Positions 48,901 to 59,604 of a DNA stretch of 64,000 nt are shown piece by piece (the stretch's first letter is position 1; each line of letters opens with the position of its first letter). The notes under the pieces are model-generated. The model worked only from the letters and a program-made list of their open reading frames with translations, did no database searches and was not told where the DNA came from. The position numbers were made by a program, and so were the translations under genes. Source of the DNA: Rosellinia necatrix (taxonomy: Eukaryota > Ascomycota > Sordariomycetes > Xylariales > Xylariaceae); the NCBI GenBank assembly GCA_021209875.1, contig JAGYVD010000001.1, forward strand, positions 2,914,001 through 2,978,000, given 5' to 3'.

Positions 48901-48916
48901 CGCTGTTGGCGGGCAT
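45905..48916 (-). CDS. rvt: Cellular reverse-transcriptase-related protein RVT
   Basis: A single uninterrupted exon encodes 1003 residues. The order of blocks matches the single-copy rvt genes described in fungi, rotifers and other taxa (Gladyshev and Arkhipova): an N-terminal helical region (about 1-330), early RT motifs near 350-390, a low-complexity acidic/Pro/Gln insert (about 391-495) between motifs 2 and 3, a motif A-like region 505-550, motif B-like RRGTPASHVLSEVFGESILF (571-590), motif C LHRMHDDFWFW with the Asp pair D610-D611, motif D-like DFAKSGTV (641-648), and LPAGDIRWGFL (664-674, motif E-like). A long C-terminal extension follows. No transposon ends, LTRs, gag, RNase H or integrase are nearby, and the gene sits among housekeeping genes, so it is a domesticated gene. 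The motif A aspartate appears to be Val518. Confidence 0.85.
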   Translation of the reverse strand: MPANSGSVFSETLQEIANTKLEELSKRRSEFETTKASIVARLENETDPLKRLALLSRGVKDSYAMKTTKTGEILPGQSKNLDLELELRNLDSFMAQSRYDPSITPQLMRSWEESLLRHLDTQSSKFEFASLYAQLVTEWLSTEKAALGAGEDVNMTDGFEDVGDSMKKEARRGWEQVVFEPAGVDEGALKAYLVDLFGPQEQAKPAKAKSLEKLREKLTAFENTLAAPKQFNPHTLKWVIKGLLASDLLTDERREVLRDFLGNQTILTEVADVLNMRLAALSTWSWGESVALEQQRKITGIYNVLMHEDVLQAIFLHYIGVKWSVFLKGAFRQFRKYDGAWESSRRSIPLGDQKRRTYYMGPEYVRHRNSVHALRDNMYRNHYFMANLMGHDEQKQQNLEGEEEADYSVAQAGPHLYQQQPMMAMAMPRAIAAPPPPPPLTAARKQKRAIQAGAWHSYGQQTNPDPYGMDAAEESDDSDDDTKDRRPMEDKQRLIRLLSTEIVLNTKLHTEVTAFHSVFEGWNSLLPHETILAVMSHLGVSETWIDFFTKFLKAPLKFLDDSPAARPRTRRRGTPASHVLSEVFGESILFCLDFSVNQATRGYNLHRMHDDFWFWSRDHEIAKTVWEAVSDFVNATRTYIDFAKSGTVRISRDPSLALEIDESLPAGDIRWGFLKLSTKTGKFEIDDLMVNKHIVDLRRQLADKRKSVISFIQTWNTFAATFFTSNFGNPANCFGRDHVDQILATHERIQRQVFSSSSSSSSPSSLLAGEAQPQEPITGVVGYLKHLLRTRFGVSDIPDAYLFFPIELGGLDLRSPFISILPVREAVVSDPGTVIDTFLEAERDDYARKKLAFERGDHHNNDHRQSQASRARGPWEPEDPSECEHFMAFEEYARYREDLDYRFANNLSDVFEKLLKAPQEEGGICSANAGVRAAIEALARSSSHPLKGITGDWTSMDTYWRWVAQLYGPEAVRRFGGLNIVEPGLLPMGMVSLFRDKRVKWQG

Positions 48917-50420
48917 CTTTCAAGTACTGCCAAGCGTGGCGAGCTGAGTATCGGGTAGAGGAAGTAAGTAGTGTAATAATGTAATGTGTGACATCAAACG
49001 CCGTTGTTCTCTGGTGCAGAAGGAAAGATGACATGATGATGCAACGAAGGGGATGAATCCTTATATACCTACTAAGTAGGTACACGGGAGACAAGGCAGA
49101 CAACTAGGTACCTACCTACCTATCCAGCATAGGCAAGTCTCGGTTGCCTATTTCTATGAATGCTTCGGTGAGGAAGCTGCAAACAACAACCAATCTAGGC
49201 CCCCGCTTGTTGCAAGGGAGAAACATATGACGTCTAAATACCTAGGTAGGTGTCTACCTGACCTAAGCACAGATGCCTATAGGGATATCTATAAGTGACA
49301 CATGCACTTAATACGAATTTGGGACCGCCTATGGTGGTGTGCGGTTACAAGAAAACCGCTAGTTATCTGCCTAGTCAAGCGGTTACGATGCTAAAACCGG
49401 GTCGTATTAGTGCCTCTAAGACAGGTAGGCAGGCAGGGGTTACAACTAAAAACAACATTCGAAACGTTGCGGCCGGCCGGCCGGCCGCTATCCAGAGGTA
49501 GGTTCCCTATTTAAGCGCAAGTATTCGTTCGTTCTAGGTACAGGCATCTGGGTTAAGTATATAATTAGGTATGTACCATCTATACTCGACAGATTCTAAT
49601 TCCAATCTGATTTACACGGGCATATGATTACCTACATACCTCCTCTCCTGATGTACCAGTGAGGGGAAGCTTTACAGGCCTTGCACAAGCAAGTAGTAAC
49701 CCCCTTGTCGAATTAGACGAATTAGACGCATCTCCCTCCGAAGGGTATTCAGGACATTCAAGGACATTCGGGGACATTCAAGGACAACGATGATAGAACG
49801 ATGCTCATGGTAGAATGCGTTGCTTGGGTGCCCGCATACTTTAATTAATTGATTGATTTCCTGTATCACCAGAACAATCTGATTATCACACTGCATGCCT
49901 CAAAGTCATGAAGTGGTAATATGATGCAATGACCTCTCATATCCTTCCTACAACCGCGAAAACCATGACCTTTGCCGACCGTCTGTGCCTAAACCCCGGC
50001 AGAACGAAAATGAAACAAAGATAGCAACAACTCCGGTGGTCAATAATGACCACATCACACAAAATGAAGAGAAAAGGGTATTGTCCTGACACCAATGCTG
50101 AAGAGCAGTAATAAAAGAGCTGTAGATTATCGCCTGGCCACTGGGAATCGGGTGTTATTAGGAGCGGATTTCGGAGGGTGAAGGGGACATCGTAAAATGC
50201 GCATAGACTCCGGTGGGAGAGACCGGGATGCGCCTGGAGGCACCTATGGATCCCGATGCCGACTCAGGGCGTAGTGAAGCCAGCCCCGGTGCCTTGTGGC
50301 ATGCTCTCGGCGGACTAGTCTACCTTACTGTGCAGTGTGTGATAGTTGCAAAATAAGGACGAACCTGAAGACGCCGGAGGTAACTGAGCACCAGGAAACG
50401 GGCGCTACCAACTGTTGCTA
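48917..50420. other. rvt upstream region, no gene supported
   Basis: TAGGTACCTA units occur at 49065-49130 and 49240-49262, a GGCCGGCC run at 49470-49487, and a GGACATTCAA tandem at 49750-49788. Both the rvt promoter and the 3' flank of the UBTD1-like gene lie here. Confidence 0.55.
49065..49130. repeat. TAGGTACCTACC cluster upstream of rvt
   Basis: ACCTACTAAGTAGGT and CTAGGTACCTACCTACC units 150-215 nt before the rvt start codon. Confidence 0.85.
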
Positions 50421-51511
50421 CTAGTTGAAGACGAGCGCGTTCACGATATGATCCTTCTGCCAGCCCTGGCTAGGCAGTGACATATTCTCCTTAAGGATCT
50501 TGCCCATGTACGCCACGCGGACATATCTCGACGATGGTAACTAGGCCGGTTCGTTAGAAACTCTAGGAGGAGGCTCACAAAACAGATTGACTTACTCCGG
50601 ATTCTTCGGCGATCTTTCTTGCCAAGCTTCTCACCGATTCCTCAGCGTCTATGCTAATGACGACGTCGGGGCAGTTCTCGCTCAACCGAGCGCGGACCTT
50701 GACCAGGTTTTTTATATCTACGACAGCTTTGCCTTTCTCTTCTCGCCGTCGTACCGCCTCGTCCTCATCAACCTCTTCGGCTGTGTCCTCTCCCGTGAGA
50801 TCATCGTCCCCCTTGTCATCCCTGTCAACGCTTCTCCGTTGATGACTACCGTCCTCGGCTATGTTGGTAGGGTCGCTGACCACCCATTCGGGAAGGACGT
50901 AGTAGTTGCCCAGCGAGTCGTAGACGCCGTTGGATAGGTCGCCCGTGGGCAGCGTGACTTCAGCAGCCCTCAGAATGCCCTGCGCAGTGGCCAGCCCGCC
51001 GGTATCGTCATCGTCCGTTGACTGGACACCCGCAGCCCGTCTGATGTCGGCCTCCCACATGGTCTCCAAGGCAGCGCGGATGACCTGCCAGACCTCGGCT
51101 CGGCCGGTGACTCTCGTGTCGAAGAATTCGGTGCGCTGCATGTCCAGGTCGGCGCGGGACCAAGCACGATCCTCGGATATCCATTCATGGCGGCGCAACG
51201 GCTTGTCTATGTGCTGCGATAGGGGCGGGCGGGTTCGCTGGCTACGGCTCCCGGCGTGCTGCCCGCTTGCTTCGTCGGCCGTGGGGGATTGCGTCGGTTG
51301 GGAATTGATGGCTCGCGCGGACGGCGACGAGGCATCTCCCGAATAGGGCGCATCGGGGCCCGACGGACGTGAGAAGCAGCAGCCCTACATACACTCGTGT
51401 GAGAAAGAACGCCGACGACACCGGTGCCGGTCCAGCGATAATAACCGGACTCCTCGGCCGCATAGCCAGTAAGCGACCCCGATGTGGGTGACACAGGGGC
51501 GTACGTACCAT
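50421..51511 (-). CDS. UBTD1-like ubiquitin domain-containing protein
   Basis: Three exons: 51509-51511 (the ATG alone), 50596-51384 and 50421-50540, giving 303 residues. Introns are 124 nt (GTACGT...ATGTAG) and 55 nt (GTAAGT...CCTAG). The N-terminus MGCCFSRPSG is a strong N-myristoylation and palmitoylation signal, so membrane attachment is likely. RRHEWISEDRAWSRADLDMQRTEFFDTRVTGR through LPTGDLSNGVYDSLGNYYVLPEWV is the UBTD1/UBTD2 (DC-UbP) N-terminal domain. After an acidic stretch, a ubiquitin-like fold runs from VKVRARLSENC to YMGKILKE...HIVNALVF. The animal relatives interact with ubiquitin-conjugating enzymes; that role here is inferred. Confidence 0.9.
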
Positions 51512-52793
51512 AGCTCCAGACGCGCGCGCGGTTCGGACAAGAAAATGCCTGCTAGTTTATGCCTTTGTATTGCTAGGAAAAGGGGTCGCGAGGATCAACG
51601 CATCGTTTCGGTCGTATTTGCCGATGCCAGTCCTCCGGTCAGAGAGCGAGTATGTGACTTGATTTGGATTGATGTTATGTGGTTGAAGGTTGAATTGTAT
51701 TTGAATTGTTGAAGGACAGGTAGGTAGGTAGGTAGGTAGGGACTTACTTAGGGACTTACTTAGGTCCCCCGGGTTGGCGCGGATGGCACTTAGGTACCTA
51801 GATAAGGCAGATAATTGAATTGCCCTGTAGAAAGAACACAGCTGGATAACGAAGCTGGGTTTGCAGCCGATGGGTGTATGTATGTTGCGTGAGGTAGGTA
51901 CATAAAGGTGACGAAGGTGTAGGTACTGTAGGTAGGTACCTACCTACCTCATCTAGCAGTATAATACTGATGATATACACACTATAACCAAGGTGTGTAC
52001 CCGGTCAACATCAGGTTTCCTAGGTATGGTTCATGCCTCTTGAAACGGTGTGCCGTGCTAGGGGACACTAAATTGTTTAGGTACCTAAGCTAAGGTAGGC
52101 TAGTACAGTCCCCGCACTAGTTTCCTTGCCCGGCGTCCCGGTACCTTCCCTACAAAACGCACAGCCACTTCCTGCCCCACCTATCTACCTATCGGGTAAG
52201 GAATCTCGTGTTTGTCAGTTTGTCGATCATGGAATTCACTCTGGGGACTTATGCATTGTGCATTGTACATTATATCTTGAGGTTAAAAAAAAAACAAAAA
52301 AATCTGAAACGTCATTCTCAAATCCAAAATGCCAGAACATTACTATGCGTACTTAAGTACTTGAAAACAAGTTCATAGCAGGTGACTATTTCAATTCTTC
52401 TCCACACCATACATAGGTAGCCTGAAGGTAGTTATATAATGTCATAGTACAGCGATGGTTGGTTCTACCCAGCACTTCTGTCCGTTATCTCATTTGGGAG
52501 GTCCAATCCCGTTACGATTCGCCCCGTGTCTACATCACAGACATAGTGGGATTACCCTCTTAAGTATTGTCCTCTCTTTTTTTTTCCTCCTTTTTTTTCC
52601 TCCTTTTTTTTCCTCCTTTTTTTTTTTTTTTGTGTGAGTGTTGCAATTTGTAGCTTCGGGGAGTTTTCTATGGTGATGTCACCATGATGTACATTTCCTC
52701 GGCATAATACTGCTAACAAGTGCCCGCCCTGTGGGACGTAGATCATTGTGAGATAACTCCCCTCTCGCATCTCCAGCATGGCCGTGTTCTCCG
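51512..52793. other. Intergenic with TAGGT repeats and pyrimidine tract
   Basis: TAGG tandem (51719-51740), further TAGGTACCTA units to 52100, and T/C tracts (52565-52632) just beyond the 3' end of the DIM-5 gene. No gene is supported. An apparent continuation of an alternate DIM-5 frame into this tract is spurious. Confidence 0.55.
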
Positions 52794-53885
52794 TCACCAG
52801 AGATAGCCTCGGCATTTCTTGCTCCCGCACAGGCAGCGCGCCATGTCCTTCTGTTTCTCCGGGTCTAGCGCGTCCATGTCCGAGTCGTCCACGCCGTCGA
52901 CGTAGTCGAACGTGAGTTCTTCCCCGCGCGAGATGTCCCTCATGGCGAAGAAGGCCAGGTCGTGGATGTGCTTGTCCGCGTGGTCGCCGACGCGCGCGAA
53001 GATGCGGAGGTTGGGGTCGCACGAGTGGTTGATGAACCGCGTCGGCCCCGAGATGAACTCGCCGTCCACCTCGAGAGGGGGCCCCCGCAGGCGCGCGTCG
53101 AACGAATCCGGGTTCGAGAACTTGTCGAGCGCAAAGAGGTACACGTCCTTCCTCTGCGCAATGTGCGATTGGGCTCGCCGCCGGTTGGCTTCTTCCCCCG
53201 TGATGATCTCGCCCATGTACTTGTCCACGAATTGGCCCTTCTTGAGATCCACCATGCATCGCACGCCCCAGCCTCGGTTCTTGGTGCGGAAAATCTGTAG
53301 GGGCACCTTGCGCCCTCTCTCCACGACGCGGTTGGCACAGTCGGGACCGCAGCGACATTTCTTGTGGCACTCGTAGATGGGGTTGCGTGACATCAGCATC
53401 CTGGAGCGCAGGTGACCAGCCCGTGCGCCATACGTGTGATACGCGTACACTTTCCTTGGGGCGGGGTGTGCGTAATACCCCGGCCGGTTATCTGCACCGC
53501 TATCCGAATCGTCGTCCGAGTCGTCTTCCTCGACATCCTGCAAACAACTACAGCTGCTGTACCGACAATCCTGGCCCTCATAGCACTCGCAGCCACTGAG
53601 GAAACCCTTCCTAGTTGGTTCGATGTCGTTGGCGCGAATGGAAGCCTCTCTAAAACGAAAGTTGGGCTGGATCATGGTGTCATCCTCGTTGTTCACGATT
53701 GTAATGGGTTGCCGCGTGTGCGTCGCAAAAGCGCGAATTTGACACCAGTGGCAGTCCTGCTTTTCGGCTTCGAGACCCTATGAATTCGGTAAGCTCAATT
53801 TGATCTCAAGATGCAGAGGTCCAACCTGATATGAGCCTACCTCTTCGTCATGATGGAAAAAATGACGTCGCATAGCCTCTTCCAT
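52794..53885 (-). CDS. dim-5: Histone H3 lysine-9 methyltransferase, DIM-5/KMT1 type
   Basis: This nuclear enzyme trimethylates H3K9 using SAM; in Neurospora it directs HP1 binding and DNA methylation of RIP-mutated repeats. Two exons, 53841-53885 and 52794-53777, are joined by a 63-nt intron (GTAGGC...TCATAG), giving 342 residues. The N-terminus MEEAMRRHFF and CHWCQIRAFATH match DIM-5 well. All nine pre-SET cysteines of the Zn3Cys9 cluster are present (78, 80, 86, 91, 93, 152, 156, 158, 162). SET motifs are GWGV (184-187), RFINHSCDPN (262-271) and ELTFDY (302-307). The post-SET CLCGSKKC (330-337) can bind a fourth zinc with C268. The frame stays open upstream of the ATG, but homology favours 53885. 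It appears intact. Confidence 0.96.
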
Positions 53886-55949
53886 CCTGTCCTGATGCGC
53901 GATGCGGGGGGCGAGGATGTTAATCGTAAACGGTGTCACTAGAGCCTCTTATACTTATGTAATTCAAAAGGAGAGGGCGCATGTCCATGGTTTGACGGAG
54001 CTTCTGAGGCGCGCCTAATTATGGGGTGTGGTTGTGAAAGGGGATGCGACACCGTTGAAGATTGACGCGACTAGTACGCGCTTCAGCTCACTAAGTCCCA
54101 GTTACCCGGGGTTGCACGCCTACCCACTTACTTAAATAGGTAAGCACTTTAAGCAACCCCAATTTACATGTGCAAAATGCGGAAGGATGGACGGCGGAAC
54201 ATATGTATATAGCCGTTCGGTGTAAAGATGATGGCGGGGTCTCAATATAGTGCCTTCTAAAATGTCGCGTTATATAAGCACCTCGTACCAATACTGCTAC
54301 CTCGGAAATTAGTGTATAAGGTAAGACTTTTCACCACTACAACCACCACCACCACCGCTTATGTACCACTGTACCACGGTTGGTGGGCGGTGGGCGGTGG
54401 GCGGTGGTTAAAATATATGATAAAAACAAATTAGACCTGTCACAGAAAACAGAAACACCACTAATCCATAGTTGAATTAACCTCATGTATCTATCATATG
54501 GTACTGGTACCTGTGAAGCAGGTTAGTTGGGCATCGTAAGTAGGTATTCTGCATAGTACACCTTAATGGCCGATAATTGATATTTTATACAAAAATGAAA
54601 AATGAATTTCAATTTGGATACGTTAATAGCAGACTTTCTGTCATATCGCTACTTTTAAATACCCAAGGTCAGAATTATTTTAACATCATGACTACTCTAT
54701 CCATCTGCACTATCACTGAATGTTTTATCTCGTTAAATATATTCACACCTCCCTTGTCTAACATACCTAGTATGAATGATGCTAAGTGCAAACAACGCCG
54801 TTTACTCGGTCCGCGACCTCCGACATAGGTAATATCAGCCCGTCTCTCAGTTCATCCCAATGCTACCTACACTAACAAACTAGAGATCTATATTACTATG
54901 TTCCTATTATCGCAGAACCATAGGCCATCGTTCCATCCTCGAACTACAGAGATGAGAGGGCAGCTTCTGCAGCGAAAGGCCGGATTATTGCATCAGCCCA
55001 TTAAGGCCGTACGGCCCGGAACTCAGTAGTTACCCTCTCCCCCAAAATCTTACCGCCATGGGTGAGACGGTTCGGTCCGCCGGCGGGGGCCGTTCGGCCA
55101 AGTCTCCAGAAGGGGTCTCGTTTGGCAAGGAGGTTATTCCCGAGATGTCAGCACTCTATTTCAGGCTCTCGTTTCCACAAGGCTTGAGAAATAAGAGTTG
55201 CCTCTTGTGTTTTCCTACCTGCCCTATCTTTCGTTTCGCCTTGCCGACCCAAGACTCTCGGCAACCCAGGCCCGGATCCCGTGTCTGCTTTATTGGGATG
55301 ATCTAGACAGCTTATCCTTTAGCGTCTACGAAGGGGGAATAAAGTATAAAAGGCGTGATGCCACAGAGTCCGCGATTCCCGAACCTCGCCTCTACCTTTG
55401 GGATCAAGAATACACATACTCAGAGACCACAAGAGAGCACCGCAGGCGGCATTCAGCCAATATATAATACCCATCGACACGCCCACGACGGTGCAGACCG
55501 GGCGATGGCAACGTTACCTAGCAATTAGACCAGAGCGTGAACCAGCCCTCGTCCCCAGACGCATCAGCCGTATAGAGCCATCACTAACAAGATAGAACGT
55601 TACTCGTGCTGACGGGCGGGAGCGGAAGACATGCGCACGCCCGCACGTTAGCGCAGGCCGGTCCTTCGACTTCGCCTCGTCAGCAAACAGACCTCGTCCG
55701 CGGAGGATGACTACTATGACCTACACACATACACACATACACACATACATACATGTATGCCTCTTCCCCGCCCCCCACGCGCGGACGGGTCACCGCAACT
55801 CTGACACTCGAGATCCTGCGGCGCCTAGCCGCGGAGGGAAAGCGGCTATCAACGCTCGAGGTCACGGGGACGGGGACGGGGCGGGCGTGGTGCGGGAAGG
55901 GCGGGAGGCCGCGTTGAGAAGGAGCTATGTTATGTACCCAAGTATGTCT

Positions 55950-55950
55950 G

Positions 55951-55975
<25 letters not shown>
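55950..55975. repeat. TA microsatellite
   Basis: (TA)12-13 in an intergenic region. Confidence 0.95.
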
Positions 55976-55981
<6 letters not shown>

Positions 55982-56345
55982 GTATGTGTAGTATAGAATG
56001 TGCGGTATAGGACGTGTGCGGCCGCATCGGACCCGAACCTTGGATCACCCTTGCCCTGGATATGTATATCTGCAATGCTCGAGTAGCTAACCTAGGATTC
56101 GGATGCGTGCCTAGGTGCATATGTATGTATGTATAGTGTGTGCGTAGTATGTACGTGCGTGGAGCGATGGAGCGATGGATCGACGCGCTAGGGAGGTAAG
56201 CCGCTAGTCGCCTCCGCTGTTTCTGATCGCCTGGTGAGCCTTATTTAGGGCGAAGCTGAAATAAAGTTGGGCATGAAAAAGCTTAGCTCTGGTCTATGCT
56301 GAACTGGTCTACCTTGCCAAGGGAGACATGGCTAATACGTCAAAC

Positions 56346-56356
56346 CCTCTCTCTCC

Positions 56357-56387
<31 letters not shown>

Positions 56388-56394
56388 TCTCTCT
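56346..56394. repeat. CT microsatellite
   Basis: (CT)n with a CTTCC and a CG interruption; homopyrimidine. Confidence 0.95.
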
Positions 56395-56852
56395 AACTAG
56401 GTAAATACGCTTGCCTCCTATCAATATCTCAAATGTGAGTCGATGTTATGTTTGTAGGGTTGCTACCAATTTCGTAAACGATTGTAAACATGAAATGGTG
56501 GTATGTATTGGCTGGACTAAGCCCAGGGATATTTGTGCATTTGTTCCTCTATCTACCTAGTGATAGTGAGGCTGAAGTGAATTTGGGGTATGTAACATTG
56601 ATACTACCATTCTATACTGCCATCAGAGGAACCGCACATCTCAAAAGACGCACTTGCTAAGATCTCAATCATTCGTATGGGGATATCTTTAAACCTATGT
56701 GAGGGAACCATATATTCATAACCGAAATTAGACGCTTCCTTCTCAGCGACCCTCGTATCGTGTTCTGCAAACACCCGGTGTCCATGGCCGGGAGGGGTTT
56801 TTTTTTTTTTAGCCTTTGTATCTTTTTTTTCTTCTTTCCTTTGCATGTTTCA

Positions 56853-59604
56853 TTAAACGACGCTCCAGTAGATAGCCCATCGGGGGTCTAGCACGTTCCA
56901 GAGGTAAGGCATACCGCGGTCGAGCCCGTTCTCGTCGAATCCGCGGGTGCGCCATTGGTCGCTCACGGCAAACATATCAGCCTTAAACTTGGCCGCGGCG
57001 ATCTTGGTTGCCTTGTTCATCTTGTTGAGCAGAGCTGGCTCATCAAACATGTGAGCGAGAGTCTGGTTGGTGTCCTTCCAGGCCGCACGGTTGCCTGCGG
57101 CGTAGGTGGCCACCTGCCACGCGGCACCTTGGGGTGTTGGCATCCATGACACAATGTCAGTGACCACGCCCTTTTTAGTTGGGATGGGTTGCTGCCATCC
57201 TGCTGCGGTGAATGGGAGTGCCATGATGTCTAGCTGGTTGCCATTTCCGCTCATGACGGTGTCTGAAGGAATTGCCAAGTCAGCAAGTGCCTTTAGAGGA
57301 TGGGGGAATGGGTCAGGTAAATGTCTAGTGGGGACACGTACGGACGATGGAACCAAGATAGGCTTGGTGCGAAAGAATGCCAACAATGTCCTTCTTAGTT
57401 GAAATCTTCTTAGGGAAGTCGTGAACCTGTCCGGGTACGGTCTCTTTAAGCCAAGCCTGCAGTTCTCTGTCATTGGCAATAGCCTTGTCGTTCTTGTAGT
57501 AGGAGTCGATAACATTGGAGAAGAATTCTTCAATGATTTCCATGAGTACGAGGCCGTCTTCGTAGCTATATCGAGAGTTAGTAAACCTGGGGTGTTTTTT
57601 ACCGAGGCAAGGCAACTTTTGGGCTGGGATGGGGATTCTTGGCCCCGCCACGTCGGCTCACGCAGGGCTTTAAGCAAGTGACAAAGGTACTTACAAAGGG
57701 AATGACTTCAAAGCAGGACCGTGTTTGTAGTCAATCAAGCCGCGGTTGATCAGGCTCGTGCGGAAATAATTACTAGAAAAGTTTGAGACTTCTCCTGACG
57801 AATACACCTGGTTCGCCCACGCGCGAGCAGCATTGGCAGTCCACGGGTAGTATTTCGGCCCATTGTCAGCTGTGCCATTTACTAAACTATCTTCCAAGTT
57901 GGGTCGAATGCTCCAGGGAGTATTCTCAACTATTTATTGGTTAGCATGGCGCTCGTGTACAACTCAACTACCTCCAGAATAGGAGCGGTGTGTATCGCCA
58001 CACATCGACCGTCATATTTAGGAACCCATGCCGTCTCCTTTCTCGTCTGGGGCTAAAAGAAACCGGGGGGCAGTAGAGGGGATAGGAACTCACTTCGGTG
58101 AAGTAGACCCATAACGGGGTGGTTGTCGCTCAGACTCCGAATAGCAGCCAAGTATGGGGCCTCAGCGGAGGCATGCGATAGGGTAGTATGACCCCAGGTT
58201 CTGCAGCGCTCATTGTCAGAAAATTGCTTATAGAATAAAGTATGAATTTCAAGATCCTAATGTTTTCCTACGTGGGCTATTTCGCAGGCTGAAGGCAAAT
58301 GCACCTGGACCCAGAGAATACAGCAAGGAAATAGTGGTTATAACTTACGAATGCCATCCGTCGTTGGCGTTGATCGTCATCTTGGCGAACAGCCACTCGT
58401 CCTTGATATCTTTGGGAGTGTAGACAAGCGCTGAGTCCTCGCGGCCCTTGACAATGAGTTTAATGGCCAATGGGAGGAAGTCGCCGGCATCATCAATGTA
58501 GAAGTATGCCTGGCATCCCGCGCCGTAGGCTGGAGTAGCCTCTTGCAACCTCATCTCGGCGAAGTCCTCCGAGAAGAGACGCCCTTGGGCATGGAGTCCC
58601 TCGAGTGTCTGCCCGGTAATGGACTTGACTACTTCATCGTCGACGGGGAAAAGCAGGGGCTGATCAACCTTTACACGATGAAGTCTGTAAGGAACTGACG
58701 ACAGCCTCATCATCGAGAATGTCCGGTCGTCGGTATGGTTGGTCAGCATGCCAGGTAGGGGGCCATCTGGAAGCGACGTTGTCCATTGGTTCTCGTAGAC
58801 CTTGTAATAATCATCTAGTGAATTGAAACCTCCGGCCTATATCGGGATTAGTAGTGTACGAGGAGCTATCGAGTGATAGTGGTGGGCTTGAGCTAATGTG
58901 CCAGGGGGAACACGCCGCACGACATTCCGAATACGGGCTTGGCACGAGCCTCAAAAAATAAAGACATAAAATTAGGAGAAGCAGTTATAGCTCTGTACGG
59001 GAGATGCTGGGGTTTGCGTGATGGGAGCAGTAGTAAACATGTAAGTGAAGGGGTTGGTAGTGTATAACGGATGAAGATAACGCCTTTACAAGCGGGGAAC
59101 TCATCATTCTGAGGTGGTATGGAACAATATACCCCACAGGGCGATGTCCATGGGAATCGAGCACGGAATATATTTGATTTGGGGTAAAAGGGGTGCGATA
59201 GTGTAATGGAACAATAGTAAGCCAGTCCTTTGCAGAGCAGATCTGCCCAAAGACGACGACTGATAAGGATATCAACTTACTGCGATAACACCCTCGGCAG
59301 CCAATTTCGTCTCCTTCACAATGGTAGCACCCAATTCGAAGACCGGGGGAGCCCATATCGCCCTGTCGTCCGCGATGACCTTATCGGCGAGTTTCCCGTA
59401 AGGATAAGGGGCGACTCCGAAGGGGAAGGTTCCGTATAGCCAGCCTTTCCGCTTCTCCTCGATCTCCAACGCTCTGGGTATTAAGTTGAGGAGCCCCGGG
59501 GTTGAGAATGACTGGACTTTATTATTGTTGTCGTTGGTGCTGAGGGCGGGGGCAGCCTGGGCCGCGCCGGCGAGCAACAAGGTCGAGATAGCGGACTTCA
59601 TCAT
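56853..59604 (-). CDS. Secreted lipoxygenase, Mn-lipoxygenase type
   Basis: Such enzymes oxygenate linoleic and linolenic acids to hydroperoxides outside the cell. Six exons, 59281-59604, 58349-58836, 58094-58200, 57695-57929, 57342-57565 and 56853-57262, give 595 residues. Introns are 444, 148, 164, 129 and 79 nt, all GT-AG and phase-consistent. The N-terminus MMKSAISTLLLAGAAQA is a signal peptide, and NXS/T glycosylation sites are present. Predicted metal ligands are H275 and H280 (HTTLSH, spanning exons 2-3), H460 (formed across intron 5) and the C-terminal Val595 (YWSVV). The position four after H460, Asn in characterised Mn-lipoxygenases, is Ser464 here. Spacing of all five sites agrees with the Magnaporthe enzyme as I remember it (284, 289, 469, 473, 605). 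WSIRP and FPFYED motifs also fit. Confidence 0.92.

Larger units (their letters stand above)
53886..56852. other. Intergenic about 3 kb, no gene supported
   Basis: GGTGGGC tandem (54380-54407), CATACA repeats (55722-55755), TA microsatellite (55950-55975), and a CT microsatellite (56346-56394). 54420-54900 is A+T-rich. Open frames up to about 146 codons derive from these repeats. Confidence 0.6.

Noticed and set aside
52552..53370. 272-codon alternate-frame product overlapping DIM-5
   Set aside because: The other frame on the same strand carries all pre-SET, SET and post-SET motifs. This one is Arg/His-rich noise that runs into a pyrimidine tract.
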